From the NCBI GenBank assembly GCA_027627685.1, contig CP091241.1, positions 640,942-704,941 of the forward strand: DNA of 64,000 bases. The letters are read 5' to 3'. The notes beneath the pieces were generated by a model, which was given only the letters and a program-made list of their open reading frames with translations, was not told the DNA's origin and searched no databases. The stretch's first letter is position 1. Each line of letters starts with the position of its first letter. This document shows positions 44,972 to 54,500 of the stretch, in pieces. A program made the translations under genes and the position numbers. The DNA comes from Hyphomonadaceae bacterium ML37 (lineage in GTDB: Bacteria; Pseudomonadota; Alphaproteobacteria; Caulobacterales; Maricaulaceae).

Positions 44972-45863
44972 ACGGTGTGAAGATGCGTGGCAGGAGGCCG
45001 ACATGCTGGCATTGGTGTGGTCGACTGTGCTGGCCTCCGTCCTGATCGACTCGAGCAGGGAGCCAGATGCGTCGCCGCCGCGCCCATCCGACGGCGGCGT
45101 ATACACGCTGGTTCTGGAAAACGACCTGTTTGCCGGCAGTGATCGTCAGTATACCAATGGAATACGCCTAGAATCGATGGCCCCTGCCGGCGCGCCGTTC
45201 GCGTTCGTTTCCAATGCGGCGAGAATTGTACCGTTCTCCGGGATCGGGCCCGACGCCAGGTACAGGCGCGGTTGGTCGCTATCGCACCTGCTTTATACCG
45301 CAAGCGACATTTCCCTGGAGAACCCGCCTGAAGATGATCACCCATATGCGGGATATCTGGCGCTGAGTGTTTTCTCCACCGCCATCCAGGACAATAGCGA
45401 GAACACCCTCAGTCTCGAACTCGGTCTGATCGGTCCGTCAGCCCAGGGCGAGTTTGTTCAGCGCAATTGGCATCAGCATGTCTTGCATGAAGCGATTGAT
45501 CCGGCGGGCTGGTCGACCCAGCTTCATGACGAGGTGGTGTTCGCCGTTGCCCTGCAAAGACTGCGGCGCTGGGACGTCCTAAGCTCGCAGCGATGGAACA
45601 CCGATGCCTACACCCATGTTGGCGCGACATTGGGCACGGTCAGAACAGACCTCTCGGCCGGATTTTTCACACGGTGGTGGCTGGGTGACATTCCGTCTGG
45701 GGTCGCTGCACCCCCTCGCATCCGGCCAGCGATCAGCGCCTCAAGCTATGTGGCCAGAATTGACGGCTGGAATGCCTAGGACCTGTTGACGAAGTGGATT
45801 CCCAACCCGCCCGAAGCGTGATTCAAGACTGGCTTTTGGGAGGTGGTCTTGGTTCGCGGTTTG

Positions 45864-46268
45864 ATGACGGACGAGGAGTGGGCGTTCTTTGCGCCTTTCG
45901 TGGTGGCGACCGGAGGCAAGCGGGGCCGCCCGCCTTCTGATCATCGCCGCGTGCTGGACGGCGTGTTCTGGATCGCGCGCACCGGCGCGCCCTGGCGTGA
46001 TCTTCACGACTATTTCGGTCCGTGGACGCGGGTCTACCGCCAGTTCCGCCGCTGGACGCTGTCAGGCGTGTGGGAGGTGATGTTGGAAGCGCTGGGCGAG
46101 AGCGGGGCCGTACCCGACAGTCTTCAAATGGTCGATTCCACTATCGTTCGCGCGCACCATCAGGCTGCGGGCGCTAAAGGGGGACTCAAAAACAGGGTTT
46201 TGGGCGCTCAAAAGGTGGCTTCACGACCAAAATACACCTTCGCACCAACGCTGAAGGGCTGCCCATAG
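45864..46268 (+). CDS. IS5-family transposase, N-terminal frame (orfA)
   Basis: Residues MTDEEWAFFAPFVVATGG ... MVDSTIVRAHH supply the N-terminal domain and the first catalytic Asp of the DDE triad. At about 46188-46192 the A5 run (CTC AAA AAC) is where a -1 shift joins the second frame; without the shift, translation leaves the homology with NRVLGAQK. A GTG at 45843 is an alternative start. Functional transposase needs the shift, or the run has lost a base. Confidence 0.85.
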   Translation: MTDEEWAFFAPFVVATGGKRGRPPSDHRRVLDGVFWIARTGAPWRDLHDYFGPWTRVYRQFRRWTLSGVWEVMLEALGESGAVPDSLQMVDSTIVRAHHQAAGAKGGLKNRVLGAQKVASRPKYTFAPTLKGCP

Positions 46269-46627
46269 CCGCTGAGATCACCGGCGGTGAAGTCTCCGAC
46301 TACAAAGGTTATGAGGCGGTGATGGCCGCGCATGGCCCAGTCCCGCGCGTCCTGCTGGCCGACAAAGGCTATGACAGCGACAATATCCGAACATCGCTGG
46401 AAGCCGCCGGCGCCGTGCCGATGATCCCGGCGCGCCGAAACCGCAAGAACCCCGTCCAGATCGACGACTTCGTCTATGGGCTGAGAAACCGCATCGAGCG
46501 GTGCTTCAACAAGCTGCGCTGCTCACGCCGCCTCGCCACACGCTACGACAAGACCGCCGACAGCTATCTCGGCTTCATCCATCTCGCTTCAATCCGCCTG
46601 TGGTTCCGGTACTTTGTCAACAGCACC
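46187..46627 (+). CDS. IS5-family transposase, C-terminal frame (orfB), no stop inside the IS
   Basis: The -1 frame starts at CAA AAA CAG GGT and encodes QGFGRSKGGFTTKIHLR, the second Asp in LLADKGYDSD and the Glu in RNRIERCFNKLR. The frame has no stop before the IS end: it runs through the inverted repeat into the lpxR tail and stops at 46867, so the expressed protein would be a transposase-LpxR chimera. The coordinates give only the IS part. Confidence 0.8.
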
Positions 46628-46948
46628 TACATGTTTGGCGGAATTGCTGGGACCTGGGTGGGACGGGACATTTTTCTGGACGGGAACACGTTTCGATCAT
46701 CGCGCTCCGTCGACAAGCATGATGTGGTGTGGTCCGCCCAGGCTGGCATTGCGGTGCAATGGGAGCATGTGCGGGTCAGCTACACCCATATTGTGAGGTC
46801 TGACCAGTTCACGACTCAACGCGAGCAACATCGCTTCGGATCGTTCTCGATCTCGGTCGTCAGATAGCCTCGCCGTCTTTTCCTGTGGACGGGCTGTGGG
46901 AAAACGCCGCAGGGCGCACACAAGGGGTGGACGTTAAGCGGTCCTTCA

Positions 46949-46964
46949 CCACAATATATTGCTA
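46949..46964 (+). promoter_or_regulatory. candidate NrdR box upstream of nrdB
   Basis: CCACAATATATTGCTA keeps the core CACAATATATTG of NrdR sites (12 of 16 against the consensus as I remember it). A weaker ACACAAGGGGTGGACG lies 31 bp upstream, the usual spacing of paired NrdR boxes. It is 59 bp before the nrdB ATG. Confidence 0.5.
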
Positions 46965-47022
46965 TCGTGATTGCGCCATTCTGCGCGAGTCACCCCCGTC
47001 GATGAAGGACGCCTGAGACGCC

Positions 47023-48069
47023 ATGACCCTCCTGACCCCATCCAGTGACCGCCCGGGTCTGCTCACCTCGAGCCATTCCTACAAACCCTTCCGGTATCCG
47101 TGGGCCTATGATTTCTGGAAAATCCAGCAGCAGGTCCACTGGCTGCCCGAGGAAGTGCCGTTGGGCGAGGACTGCAAGGATTGGGCGACGCGTCTGGATG
47201 ACCGCGAGCGCAATCTGCTGACCCAGATTTTCCGCTTCTTCACCCAGTCGGATGTGGAAGTGGGCGCCAACTACATGGAAAACTACATGCCGCTCTTCAA
47301 ACCGGTTGAAGTGCGCATGATGCTGGCCTCCTTCTCCAACATGGAGACGGTGCATATCGCCGCCTACGCCCTGCTGCTGGAAACCATCGGCATGCCCGAT
47401 TCCGAGTTCTCCGCCTTCATGGAGTACCAGGAAATGGCGGCCAAGCACGATTATCTGGGCAAGTTCGGCGTGGAGACCGAGAAGGACATTCTCACCTCCA
47501 TGGCGGTGTTCGGCGGCTTCACCGAAGGCCTGCAGCTGTTCGCCAGCTTCGCCATGCTGATGAACTTCCCGCGCTTCAACAAGATGAAGGGGATGGGCCA
47601 GATCGTGTCCTGGTCGGTGCGCGACGAGTCGCTGCACTGCGAGGGCATGATGAAGCTGTTCCACACCTTCGCCGAGGAAACCGGCGCGCTGACGCAGGGC
47701 GTGAAGGACGACATCGCCGATTGCTGCAAGACCGTGGTGGCGCTGGAAGACAAATTCATCGAGCTGGCATTCGAGGCCGGCGAGGTTGAGGGCATGACGC
47801 CGCACGATATCAAGCAGTACATCCGCTATATCGCCGACTGGCGCATGGGCCAGCTGAAGCTGAAGCCCATCTATGGCGTCAAGGCGCACCCGATCCCGTG
47901 GCTGAGCGAGATCCTCAACGGGGTCGAGCACGCCAACTTCTTCGAGGCGCGCGCCACCGAATACTCCAAGGGCGCCACCAAGGGCGCATGGCACGGCGAT
48001 GACGGGGTGTGGGGTCTGTTCGACAAGCGCCTGACCCAGAGCCCGGCCAACGAACTCCCGGCGGAATAG
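47023..48069 (+). CDS. nrdB: class I ribonucleotide reductase beta subunit
   Basis: A 348-residue R2 protein that holds the diiron-tyrosyl radical for deoxynucleotide synthesis. Metal ligands are in SDVEVGANYM, METVHIAAY and RDESLHCEGM; the Tyr in VHIAAY sits at the radical position. nrdA is not in the window. The start follows GAGACGCC closely; no better alternative exists. Upstream is a candidate NrdR box, and the lpxR tail ends 155 bp before. Confidence 0.95.
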   Translation: MTLLTPSSDRPGLLTSSHSYKPFRYPWAYDFWKIQQQVHWLPEEVPLGEDCKDWATRLDDRERNLLTQIFRFFTQSDVEVGANYMENYMPLFKPVEVRMMLASFSNMETVHIAAYALLLETIGMPDSEFSAFMEYQEMAAKHDYLGKFGVETEKDILTSMAVFGGFTEGLQLFASFAMLMNFPRFNKMKGMGQIVSWSVRDESLHCEGMMKLFHTFAEETGALTQGVKDDIADCCKTVVALEDKFIELAFEAGEVEGMTPHDIKQYIRYIADWRMGQLKLKPIYGVKAHPIPWLSEILNGVEHANFFEARATEYSKGATKGAWHGDDGVWGLFDKRLTQSPANELPAE

Positions 48070-48080
48070 GTATTGCAAAC

Positions 48081-48103
48081 GCCCGCGCCCTCACGGCGCG
48101 GGC
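48081..48103. terminator. hairpin after nrdB, overlapping the nth end
   Basis: Perfect 9-bp stem GCCCGCGCC / GGCGCGGGC with loop CTCAC, followed by GTCTTGT. The stem includes the last bases of nth, so it may end both convergent transcripts. Confidence 0.65.
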
Positions 48104-48783
48104 GTCTTGTCCTTGAACCGGCAGATATCAGCGATCGCGCAGCGCCAGCATTCGGGTTTGCGCGCCTTGCACACATAGCGTCCGTGCAGGATCAGCCAGT
48201 GATGCGCGCCCTTGAGATAGGCCGCCGGCGTGATGGCTTCGAGCCGCACCTCCACCGCGTCGGGGTTTTTGCCCGGTCCGAGCCCGGTGCGGTTGGCGAC
48301 CCGGAAGATATGGGTGTCGACCGCGATGGTCGGCTCGCCGAACGCCTCGTTCAGCACCACGTTGGCGGTCTTGCGGCCCACGCCCGGCAGGCGCATCAGA
48401 TCCTCGCGCGTGCGCGGCACCTCGCCGCCGAACTCCTCGATGATCAGGCGCGACAGGGCGATGACGTTCTTGGCCTTGTTGCGAAACAGGCCGATCGTCT
48501 TGATGTGCTCGCGCACCCCGTCTTCGCCCAGCGCCAGCATTGCGTGAGGGTTGTCCGCCACCGCGAACAGGCCGCGCGTGGCCTTGTTAACGCCCACATC
48601 GGTGGCCTGGGCGGACAGCGCCACCGCCACCACCAGCGTATACGGATTGACATAATCCAGCTCGGTGCGCGGCTCCGGCCGGATCTCGGCCAGGCGCGCA
48701 TACACCTCCTCGGCCTGCTCGCGGGCCAGGCCGGGGGCGCGGCGCTTGGCGGGCCGCTTTTTGCCGGGCGCCGGCGTCTTCAT
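48091..48783 (-). CDS. nth: endonuclease III
   Basis: A 230-residue DNA glycosylase/AP lyase for oxidised pyrimidines. The helix-hairpin-helix is LPGVGRKTANVVL with the catalytic Lys, AVDTHIFRV carries the catalytic Asp, and CKARKPECWRCAIADIC is the Cys-x6-Cys-x2-Cys-x5-Cys 4Fe-4S site. A basic N-terminal tail (PGKKRPAKRRAP) is typical. Its ATG overlaps the leuS stop as ATGA, so nth follows leuS in one transcript. Confidence 0.96.
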   Translation of the reverse strand: MKTPAPGKKRPAKRRAPGLAREQAEEVYARLAEIRPEPRTELDYVNPYTLVVAVALSAQATDVGVNKATRGLFAVADNPHAMLALGEDGVREHIKTIGLFRNKAKNVIALSRLIIEEFGGEVPRTREDLMRLPGVGRKTANVVLNEAFGEPTIAVDTHIFRVANRTGLGPGKNPDAVEVRLEAITPAAYLKGAHHWLILHGRYVCKARKPECWRCAIADICRFKDKTPAP

Positions 48784-51473
48784 TCGCCCAGCTTGGGAAT
48801 ATTGATCAGGCGCGGATGGCCGGTCTTCTTGTCGCGCACGATGATTACCCGCGACAGATCGGCCCCCTCGGTCTCCTTGCCCATCTCGCGCAGGCGGGCG
48901 AAGGCGGTTTCGCGGATCGTCTCGTCATCGGCATCCGGAGCGACCGGGATAGAGGCGCGGCGCTTGCCGCCCTCCTGCACCACCAGCTCCACCGTCTCGA
49001 TGGCGGCGCTGAGCATGGCGGCGTCGGCCTTCGGCCACTTAGCCTGGAACACGCTGGGCTGCCCGCCCGCCATCTCCCACAACTCCTCGGCCATGAAGGG
49101 CGCAAAGGGCGCCAGCACCCGGATCACCGCGTGCAGCGTCTCGCGCGTGACGGGCTCGCCTTCGGCGGCGTTGAGATACTTCATCAGCTCGGCGATGGCG
49201 GTGTTGAGGCGCAGATTCTCCAGATCCTCGGTCACCGCCATAACGAGCTTGGCCGCCGCTAGCGTCACCGCCTTGGGCTCCTCGCTCGCAGGCGCGGCGA
49301 TGGCGCCGGTGGCGTAGCGCCACATCCGTCGGAGGAATTTCAGGGCGGCGGCGACAGCGTCCGTGTCCCACTGCCGCATGGCCTCAACCGGACCCATAAA
49401 CATCATGTGTACACGGAAGGCGTCGGCTCCGAAGCGCTCCACCACATGGTCGGGCGTGACCACATTGCGCAGGGATTTCGACATTTTCGCGCCCACGCGC
49501 TCCACCGGCTCGCCAGTCGGGGCGTGTACGAAGGATCCGTCCTCGCGCGCCTCCACCTCGTCGACGGGCAGGACGATCCCGCGGGCGTTCTTGAAGGCGT
49601 GGCTGGTGAGCAGGCCCTGATTGACCAGCTTCTGGAACGGCTCTTTCGTGGCGGCCAGCCCCAGATCGAACAGGACTTTGTGCCAGAAGCGCGCATAGAG
49701 AAGATGCAGTGTGGCGTGCTCGGCGCCGCCCACGTACAGGTCCACCGATCCCCAGGCGCGCTCGACCTCCGGGTCCACCAGCGCCGCGTCATTCCGCGGG
49801 TCCTTGAAGCGCAGATAATACCAGCACGACCCGGCCCATTGCGGCATGGTGGAGGTCTCGCGCCGGCCCTTGAGGCCGGACTTCGGGTCGGCCACCTCCA
49901 GCCAGTCGCCGGCGCGCGCCAGCGGGCTTTCGGCCTGACCCGTCGGCTTGTAGCTCTCGATATGAGGCAGGGTAAGGGGCAGCTCGTCGAGGTCCAGCGT
50001 GGTGCGCGTGCCGTCTTCCCAATGAATGATCGGTATGGGCTCGCCCCAATAGCGCTGGCGTGCAAAGGTCCAGTCGCGCAGATTATAGCTGGTCACGCGC
50101 CGGCCCATGCCGCGCGCTTCCAGAAGGTCGGCGACCTGCTCGCGCGCATCGCGCCAGCGCACGCCGGCCTGGTACAGCCCGCTATCCTCGGGCGCGGCCA
50201 GCATCACGCCGTCCTCTGTCCAGCAGGCCTCGCCTGCCAGCACGGCGCCGCGCGCCGGGTTATCCGCACCCGGATCGATTACAGGGACGATGTCGAGGCC
50301 ATAGCTTCTGGCGAAAGCGAAATCGCGCTCGTCATGGGCGGGCACGCCCATCACCGCGCCCGTGCCGTAATCGGGCAGGACATAATCCGCGACGAAGATC
50401 GGGACCTTGCGCCCCGTGACCGGATTGATCGCCTCGGCGCCCGTGAGCACGCCGGTCTTCTCGGCGTCGACGGTGCGGTCGAGATCGGATTTCCGCGCCG
50501 CCGCTTCCACATAGGCGGTCACGGCTGCGCGCATGTCCGGCGTGGTGATCGTATCGACCAGAGGGTGCTCCGGCGCCAGCGCCAGGAAGGTCACGCCGCC
50601 CAGCGTATCCACGCGGGTGGTGAATGTCTCGATTCCCGCTTCGTGGCCATCGACAGCGAAGCACAGGGACACGCCCTGGGACCGGCCGATCCAGTTGCGC
50701 TGGGAGTCCTTGATGCCCTCGGGCCAGTCCAGGCTGTCGAGATCGGCCAGCAGGCGCTCCGCATACGCCGTAATGCGCATCTTGACCTGGCGCAGCGGGA
50801 TGCGCACCACCTCATGGCCCTGCTCGGACTTGCCGTCATACACCTCTTCATTGGCCAGGATCGTGCCCAGTTCCGGGCACCAGTTCACTGGCGCAGTGTC
50901 GAAATAGACAAGACGGCGGGTGTCCTGGAACGCCTGTACCGCCAGCTTGCCCGCGGCGCGTACATCATCCGGTAAGGGCAGTTCCTCGATCGGGCGCGCG
51001 CGTCCGGCGTCGGCGTCATACCAGGCGTTATAGAGCCGGATGAAGATATACTGGGTCCACTTGTAATAGTCCGGGCTGGAGGTCGCGATCTCGCGATCCC
51101 AGTCATAGCCAAGACCCAAGAGCGCCATCTGGCGCTTGTAATTGGCGATGTTTTCTGCGGTGGACACAGCCGGGTGCACGCCGGTGCGTACGGCGTATTG
51201 CTCCGCAGGCAGACCAAAACTGTCCCAGCCCATGGGGTGCAGCACGGTGAAGCCCTGCATCTTCTTGTAGCGGGCCACGATGTCGGTCGCGAGATAGCCC
51301 ACCGGGTGACCCACATGCAGGCCCGCCCCGGACGGGTAGGGGAACATGTCCAGCACGTAGAAGGTCTTGTCGCCTGGCCTCGGATGCGGCGTGCGGTTGA
51401 CGCCCAGCGTGTCCCAGACCTGGCGCCATTTGGCTTCCAGGGCGGTGAAATCATAGGCGGTCTGGTCGGTCAT
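48780..51473 (-). CDS. leuS: leucine--tRNA ligase
   Basis: An 897-residue class I synthetase: HIGH region FPYPSGAGLHVGHPVGY, editing domain with TFTTRVDTLGG, KMSKSLRN and the C-terminal domain. The start is the ATG at 51473; 110 codons of upstream ORF have no protein character. It lies 71 bp downstream of ileS in the same direction, an ileS-leuS-nth block. Confidence 0.97.
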   Translation of the reverse strand: MTDQTAYDFTALEAKWRQVWDTLGVNRTPHPRPGDKTFYVLDMFPYPSGAGLHVGHPVGYLATDIVARYKKMQGFTVLHPMGWDSFGLPAEQYAVRTGVHPAVSTAENIANYKRQMALLGLGYDWDREIATSSPDYYKWTQYIFIRLYNAWYDADAGRARPIEELPLPDDVRAAGKLAVQAFQDTRRLVYFDTAPVNWCPELGTILANEEVYDGKSEQGHEVVRIPLRQVKMRITAYAERLLADLDSLDWPEGIKDSQRNWIGRSQGVSLCFAVDGHEAGIETFTTRVDTLGGVTFLALAPEHPLVDTITTPDMRAAVTAYVEAAARKSDLDRTVDAEKTGVLTGAEAINPVTGRKVPIFVADYVLPDYGTGAVMGVPAHDERDFAFARSYGLDIVPVIDPGADNPARGAVLAGEACWTEDGVMLAAPEDSGLYQAGVRWRDAREQVADLLEARGMGRRVTSYNLRDWTFARQRYWGEPIPIIHWEDGTRTTLDLDELPLTLPHIESYKPTGQAESPLARAGDWLEVADPKSGLKGRRETSTMPQWAGSCWYYLRFKDPRNDAALVDPEVERAWGSVDLYVGGAEHATLHLLYARFWHKVLFDLGLAATKEPFQKLVNQGLLTSHAFKNARGIVLPVDEVEAREDGSFVHAPTGEPVERVGAKMSKSLRNVVTPDHVVERFGADAFRVHMMFMGPVEAMRQWDTDAVAAALKFLRRMWRYATGAIAAPASEEPKAVTLAAAKLVMAVTEDLENLRLNTAIAELMKYLNAAEGEPVTRETLHAVIRVLAPFAPFMAEELWEMAGGQPSVFQAKWPKADAAMLSAAIETVELVVQEGGKRRASIPVAPDADDETIRETAFARLREMGKETEGADLSRVIIVRDKKTGHPRLINIPKLGE

Positions 51474-51544
51474 GAATCGCATTCCGTGAGGGGCCCGGTC
51501 TGCGCCTTCACCTAAAGACGCGGCCCGGGCGATTGTTCTGTCGT

Positions 51545-54500
51545 CTAACCGGCTTTGGCCACGCTGATACGCACCGCGTCGCCGAGAATATCGGCTTCGC
51601 TCACCGCCGCGCCGGGGATATCCGCCGAGGTGAGGGAGACCGCCAGCGTTTCCGCCTTGATGAAGTCGCCATGGGCTTCCATCGCCGCAGCGATGTCCGG
51701 CCCGCCGGCGATCCCCAGCGCGATGCGGTCGGAGACTTCCAGTCCGGCTTCCTTGCGCGCGGACTGCACGGCGCGCACCAGGTCGCGGGCGAGGCCCTCG
51801 CATTCCTGATCGGCGTCCACGGAGATGTCCAGCACCACCGCGCCGGTGCCGGCGAAGGGTTCGGCGGCGCTGCCCTCGGCGGCGACCATGCGCAGGGTGA
51901 ACTCGTCCGGGGACAGAGTTTCACCCGCCACTTCCGCCGAGCCGTCGGGTGTCAGCGTGAAAGCGCCCGCGCGTGCGGCGGCCATCACCTCTTTCATCTT
52001 CCCGCCCAGACGCTTGCCGATTTGCGGGTTCACTTTCAGCTCCACCGAGCCGAAAGCGTCGAGATCGGTGGACAGGGCCACATCGCGCACATTCAGCTCT
52101 TCAGCGATCAGGCCGATATAAGGCGCCAGGGCCGGGGCGTCGGCGTGGACGATGGTGAGCGATTTCAGCGGCAGGCGTACGCGCAGACGGTGACGTTCGC
52201 GCACCGACAGCGCCGCCGAGCAGGCTTCGCGTACCAGATCCATGGCGCGGGCCAGATCGTGATCGTGGGCGAACTCGTCCGATGCCGGCCAGAGCGTGAG
52301 ATGGACCGAGCGATCACCGGTCAGCGACTTGTACAGCTTCTCCGTCACGATTGGCAGGAGCGGTGCGAGCACGCGGCAGACTTGGGTCAGCACCGTATAC
52401 AGCGTATCAAAGGCGGCATCGCGCGACGCGGCGTCGGTGGAGCCCCAGAAGCGGGCACGCGAACGGCGGATATACCAGTTGGTCAGGGCGTCGAAATAGG
52501 CCGTCGCCGCCTTGCAGGCGCGCGGTATGTCGAATCCGTCCAGCGCCGTCTCCACCGCCGCGGCCAGTTCGCCGGTCTTGGTCAAAATATAGCGGTCCAG
52601 CGGATCGGACGCATCGCGGATGATCTGCGGGGCACGCGCCTCCAGATTGGCGTACAGCGAGAAGAAGGCATAGGCGTTCATCAGGGGCGCAATGGCCTCG
52701 CGCTGGACCGCCGCAATGTCGCGCGCCTCCTTGGGCACCAGCAAATCGCCGCCATTGAGCACCGGCGAGGCGATCAGGAACCAGCGCATCACATCCGATC
52801 CGGCCTTGTCGAAAAACTCCAGCGGATCGGGATAATTGCGCAGGCGCTTGGACAGTTTCTGGCGGTTCTCATCCAGCACCACGCCGTGACAGATGGCGTT
52901 GAGGAAGGGCGGCTGGTCGAACAGCATCGTGCCCAGCACCATCAGCGTATAGAACCAGCCGCGCGTCTGGGCGACGTATTCCACGATGAAGTCGGCGGGG
53001 AAATTGGCCTCGAACCAGTCCTTGTTCTCGAACGGATAGTGCACGCTGGCAAAGGGCATCGAGCCGGAATCAAACCAGACATCGAACACATCCTCCACCC
53101 GGACCATTTTCGATTTGCCCGTGGGGTCGTCGGGGTTGGGCCGGGTCAGATGGTCGATGAAGGGACGGTGCAGATCGGTGACCGTTACGCCGAACGCGGC
53201 TTCCAGCTCTTCGATGGAGCCGTAGACTTCAGTGCGCGGATAATTGGGATCATCGCTGACCCAGACCGGGATGGGCGTGCCCCAGAAGCGTGAGCGCGAG
53301 ATATTCCAGTCCTGCGCCCCGGCCAGCCAGTTGCCGAAAATCCCGTCCTTCACGTGGGCGGGCGCCCAGTTGATGCGCTGGTTCAGCTCCACCATGCGCT
53401 CACGGAAGTCGGAGACGCGCAGATACCAGCTGTCCACCGCCTTGTAGATCAGCGGCTCGTCCGTGCGCCAGCAATGGGGATAATTGTGGTCATAGGTGTC
53501 GTGGCGGAAGAGCTTGCCCTCTTCCTTCAGGCGCTGGGTGATCGGCTTGTTGGCGTCAAACACCAGCATGCCTTCATAGTCGGGGATCTCGCGCGTATAG
53601 CGGCCTGCCTGATCGACCGGAACCACCACGGCGATGCCCGCCCGGCGGCAGGCCTTCAAATCATCCTCGCCAAAGCCCGGCGCCATGTGCACCACGCCCG
53701 TGCCGTCCTCGTCGGTGACGAAGTCCTCGATCAGGATACGGAAGGCATTCTCGTGGCCTTCGAAATAGTCAAAAGGCGGGTGGTAGGTGAGGTTCTCCAG
53801 CGCCGCGCCCTTCACGGTCGCGATGCGTTCGGCTCCTTCGAGCTGTTTTTTGTATTTTTCCAGCGCATTGGCCGACAGGATATAGCGCTCGCCATCCTTG
53901 GCCATGACGGCGTAATCGATATCCGCCCCGGCTGCGGCGGCCAGGTTTGACGGCAGGGTCCAGGGCGTGGTGGTCCAGATCAGGAGCTGCGCGCCGGACA
54001 GTTCGCCCTGACCGTCCCGGATGCGGAACCCCACGGTGACCGCCGGATCGGTCCGGTTCCGGTAGGAATTGTCCAGTCGCGTTTCGAAATTTGACAGCGG
54101 GCTTTCCACCGCCCACGAGTACGGCACCACGCGGTAGTCGCGATAGACATGACCCTTGTCCCAGAGCTGTTTGAACGCCCACAGGCAGCTTTCCATGAAG
54201 CCGGTATCGAGCGTCTTGTAGTCCTTCTCGAAATCCACCCAGCGCGCCTGGCGGGTGACATAGGTCTCCCACTCGCCGGCGTATTTCATCACCTCGGAGC
54301 GCGCCGCCGCGTTGAAGGTGTCGATGCCCAGCTCCATCACCGCCTTGCGCCCGGAAATGCCCAGCGCCTTTTCCGCCGCCAGTTCAGCTGGCAGGCCATG
54401 GGTGTCCCAGCCGAAGCGGCGCTCCACCCGGCGGCCCTTCATGGTCTGGTAGCGCGGGATCACATCCTTGGCGAAGCCGGTCAGCAAATGCCCGTAATGG

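Larger units (their letters stand above)
45779..46627 (+). mobile_element. IS5-family (IS427-type) insertion sequence, 849 bp
   Basis: Terminal inverted repeats GGACCTGTTGACGAAGT and, read inward from the other end, GGTGCTGTTGACAAAGT (14 of 17 identical). The target TA is duplicated: TA at 45777-45778 and TA at 46628-46629. Size, TA target and two-frame transposase fit the IS427 subgroup of IS5. It lies inside lpxR in the same orientation. Confidence 0.92.
45003..46867 (+). pseudogene. lpxR: lipid A deacylase LpxR, disrupted by an IS5-family insertion
   Basis: The intact coding parts are 45003-45776 (258 codons) and 46628-46867 (79 codons plus stop). The first part has an N-terminal signal-like segment, LVLENDLFAGSDRQYTNGIR (the ND and YTNG residues typical of LpxR's active site) and DDHPYAGYL. 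The second part is the barrel's C-terminus (DIFLDGNTFRSSRSVDKHDV ... FGSFSISVVR). Between them is an 849-bp IS. Removing the IS and one copy of the TA duplication joins GCC to TAC-ATG in frame, giving a 337-residue protein of normal family length. LpxR removes the 3'-acyloxyacyl group of lipid A at the outer membrane. As it stands the gene makes a truncated protein ending in a TAG built from target TA and IS base G. Confidence 0.93.
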
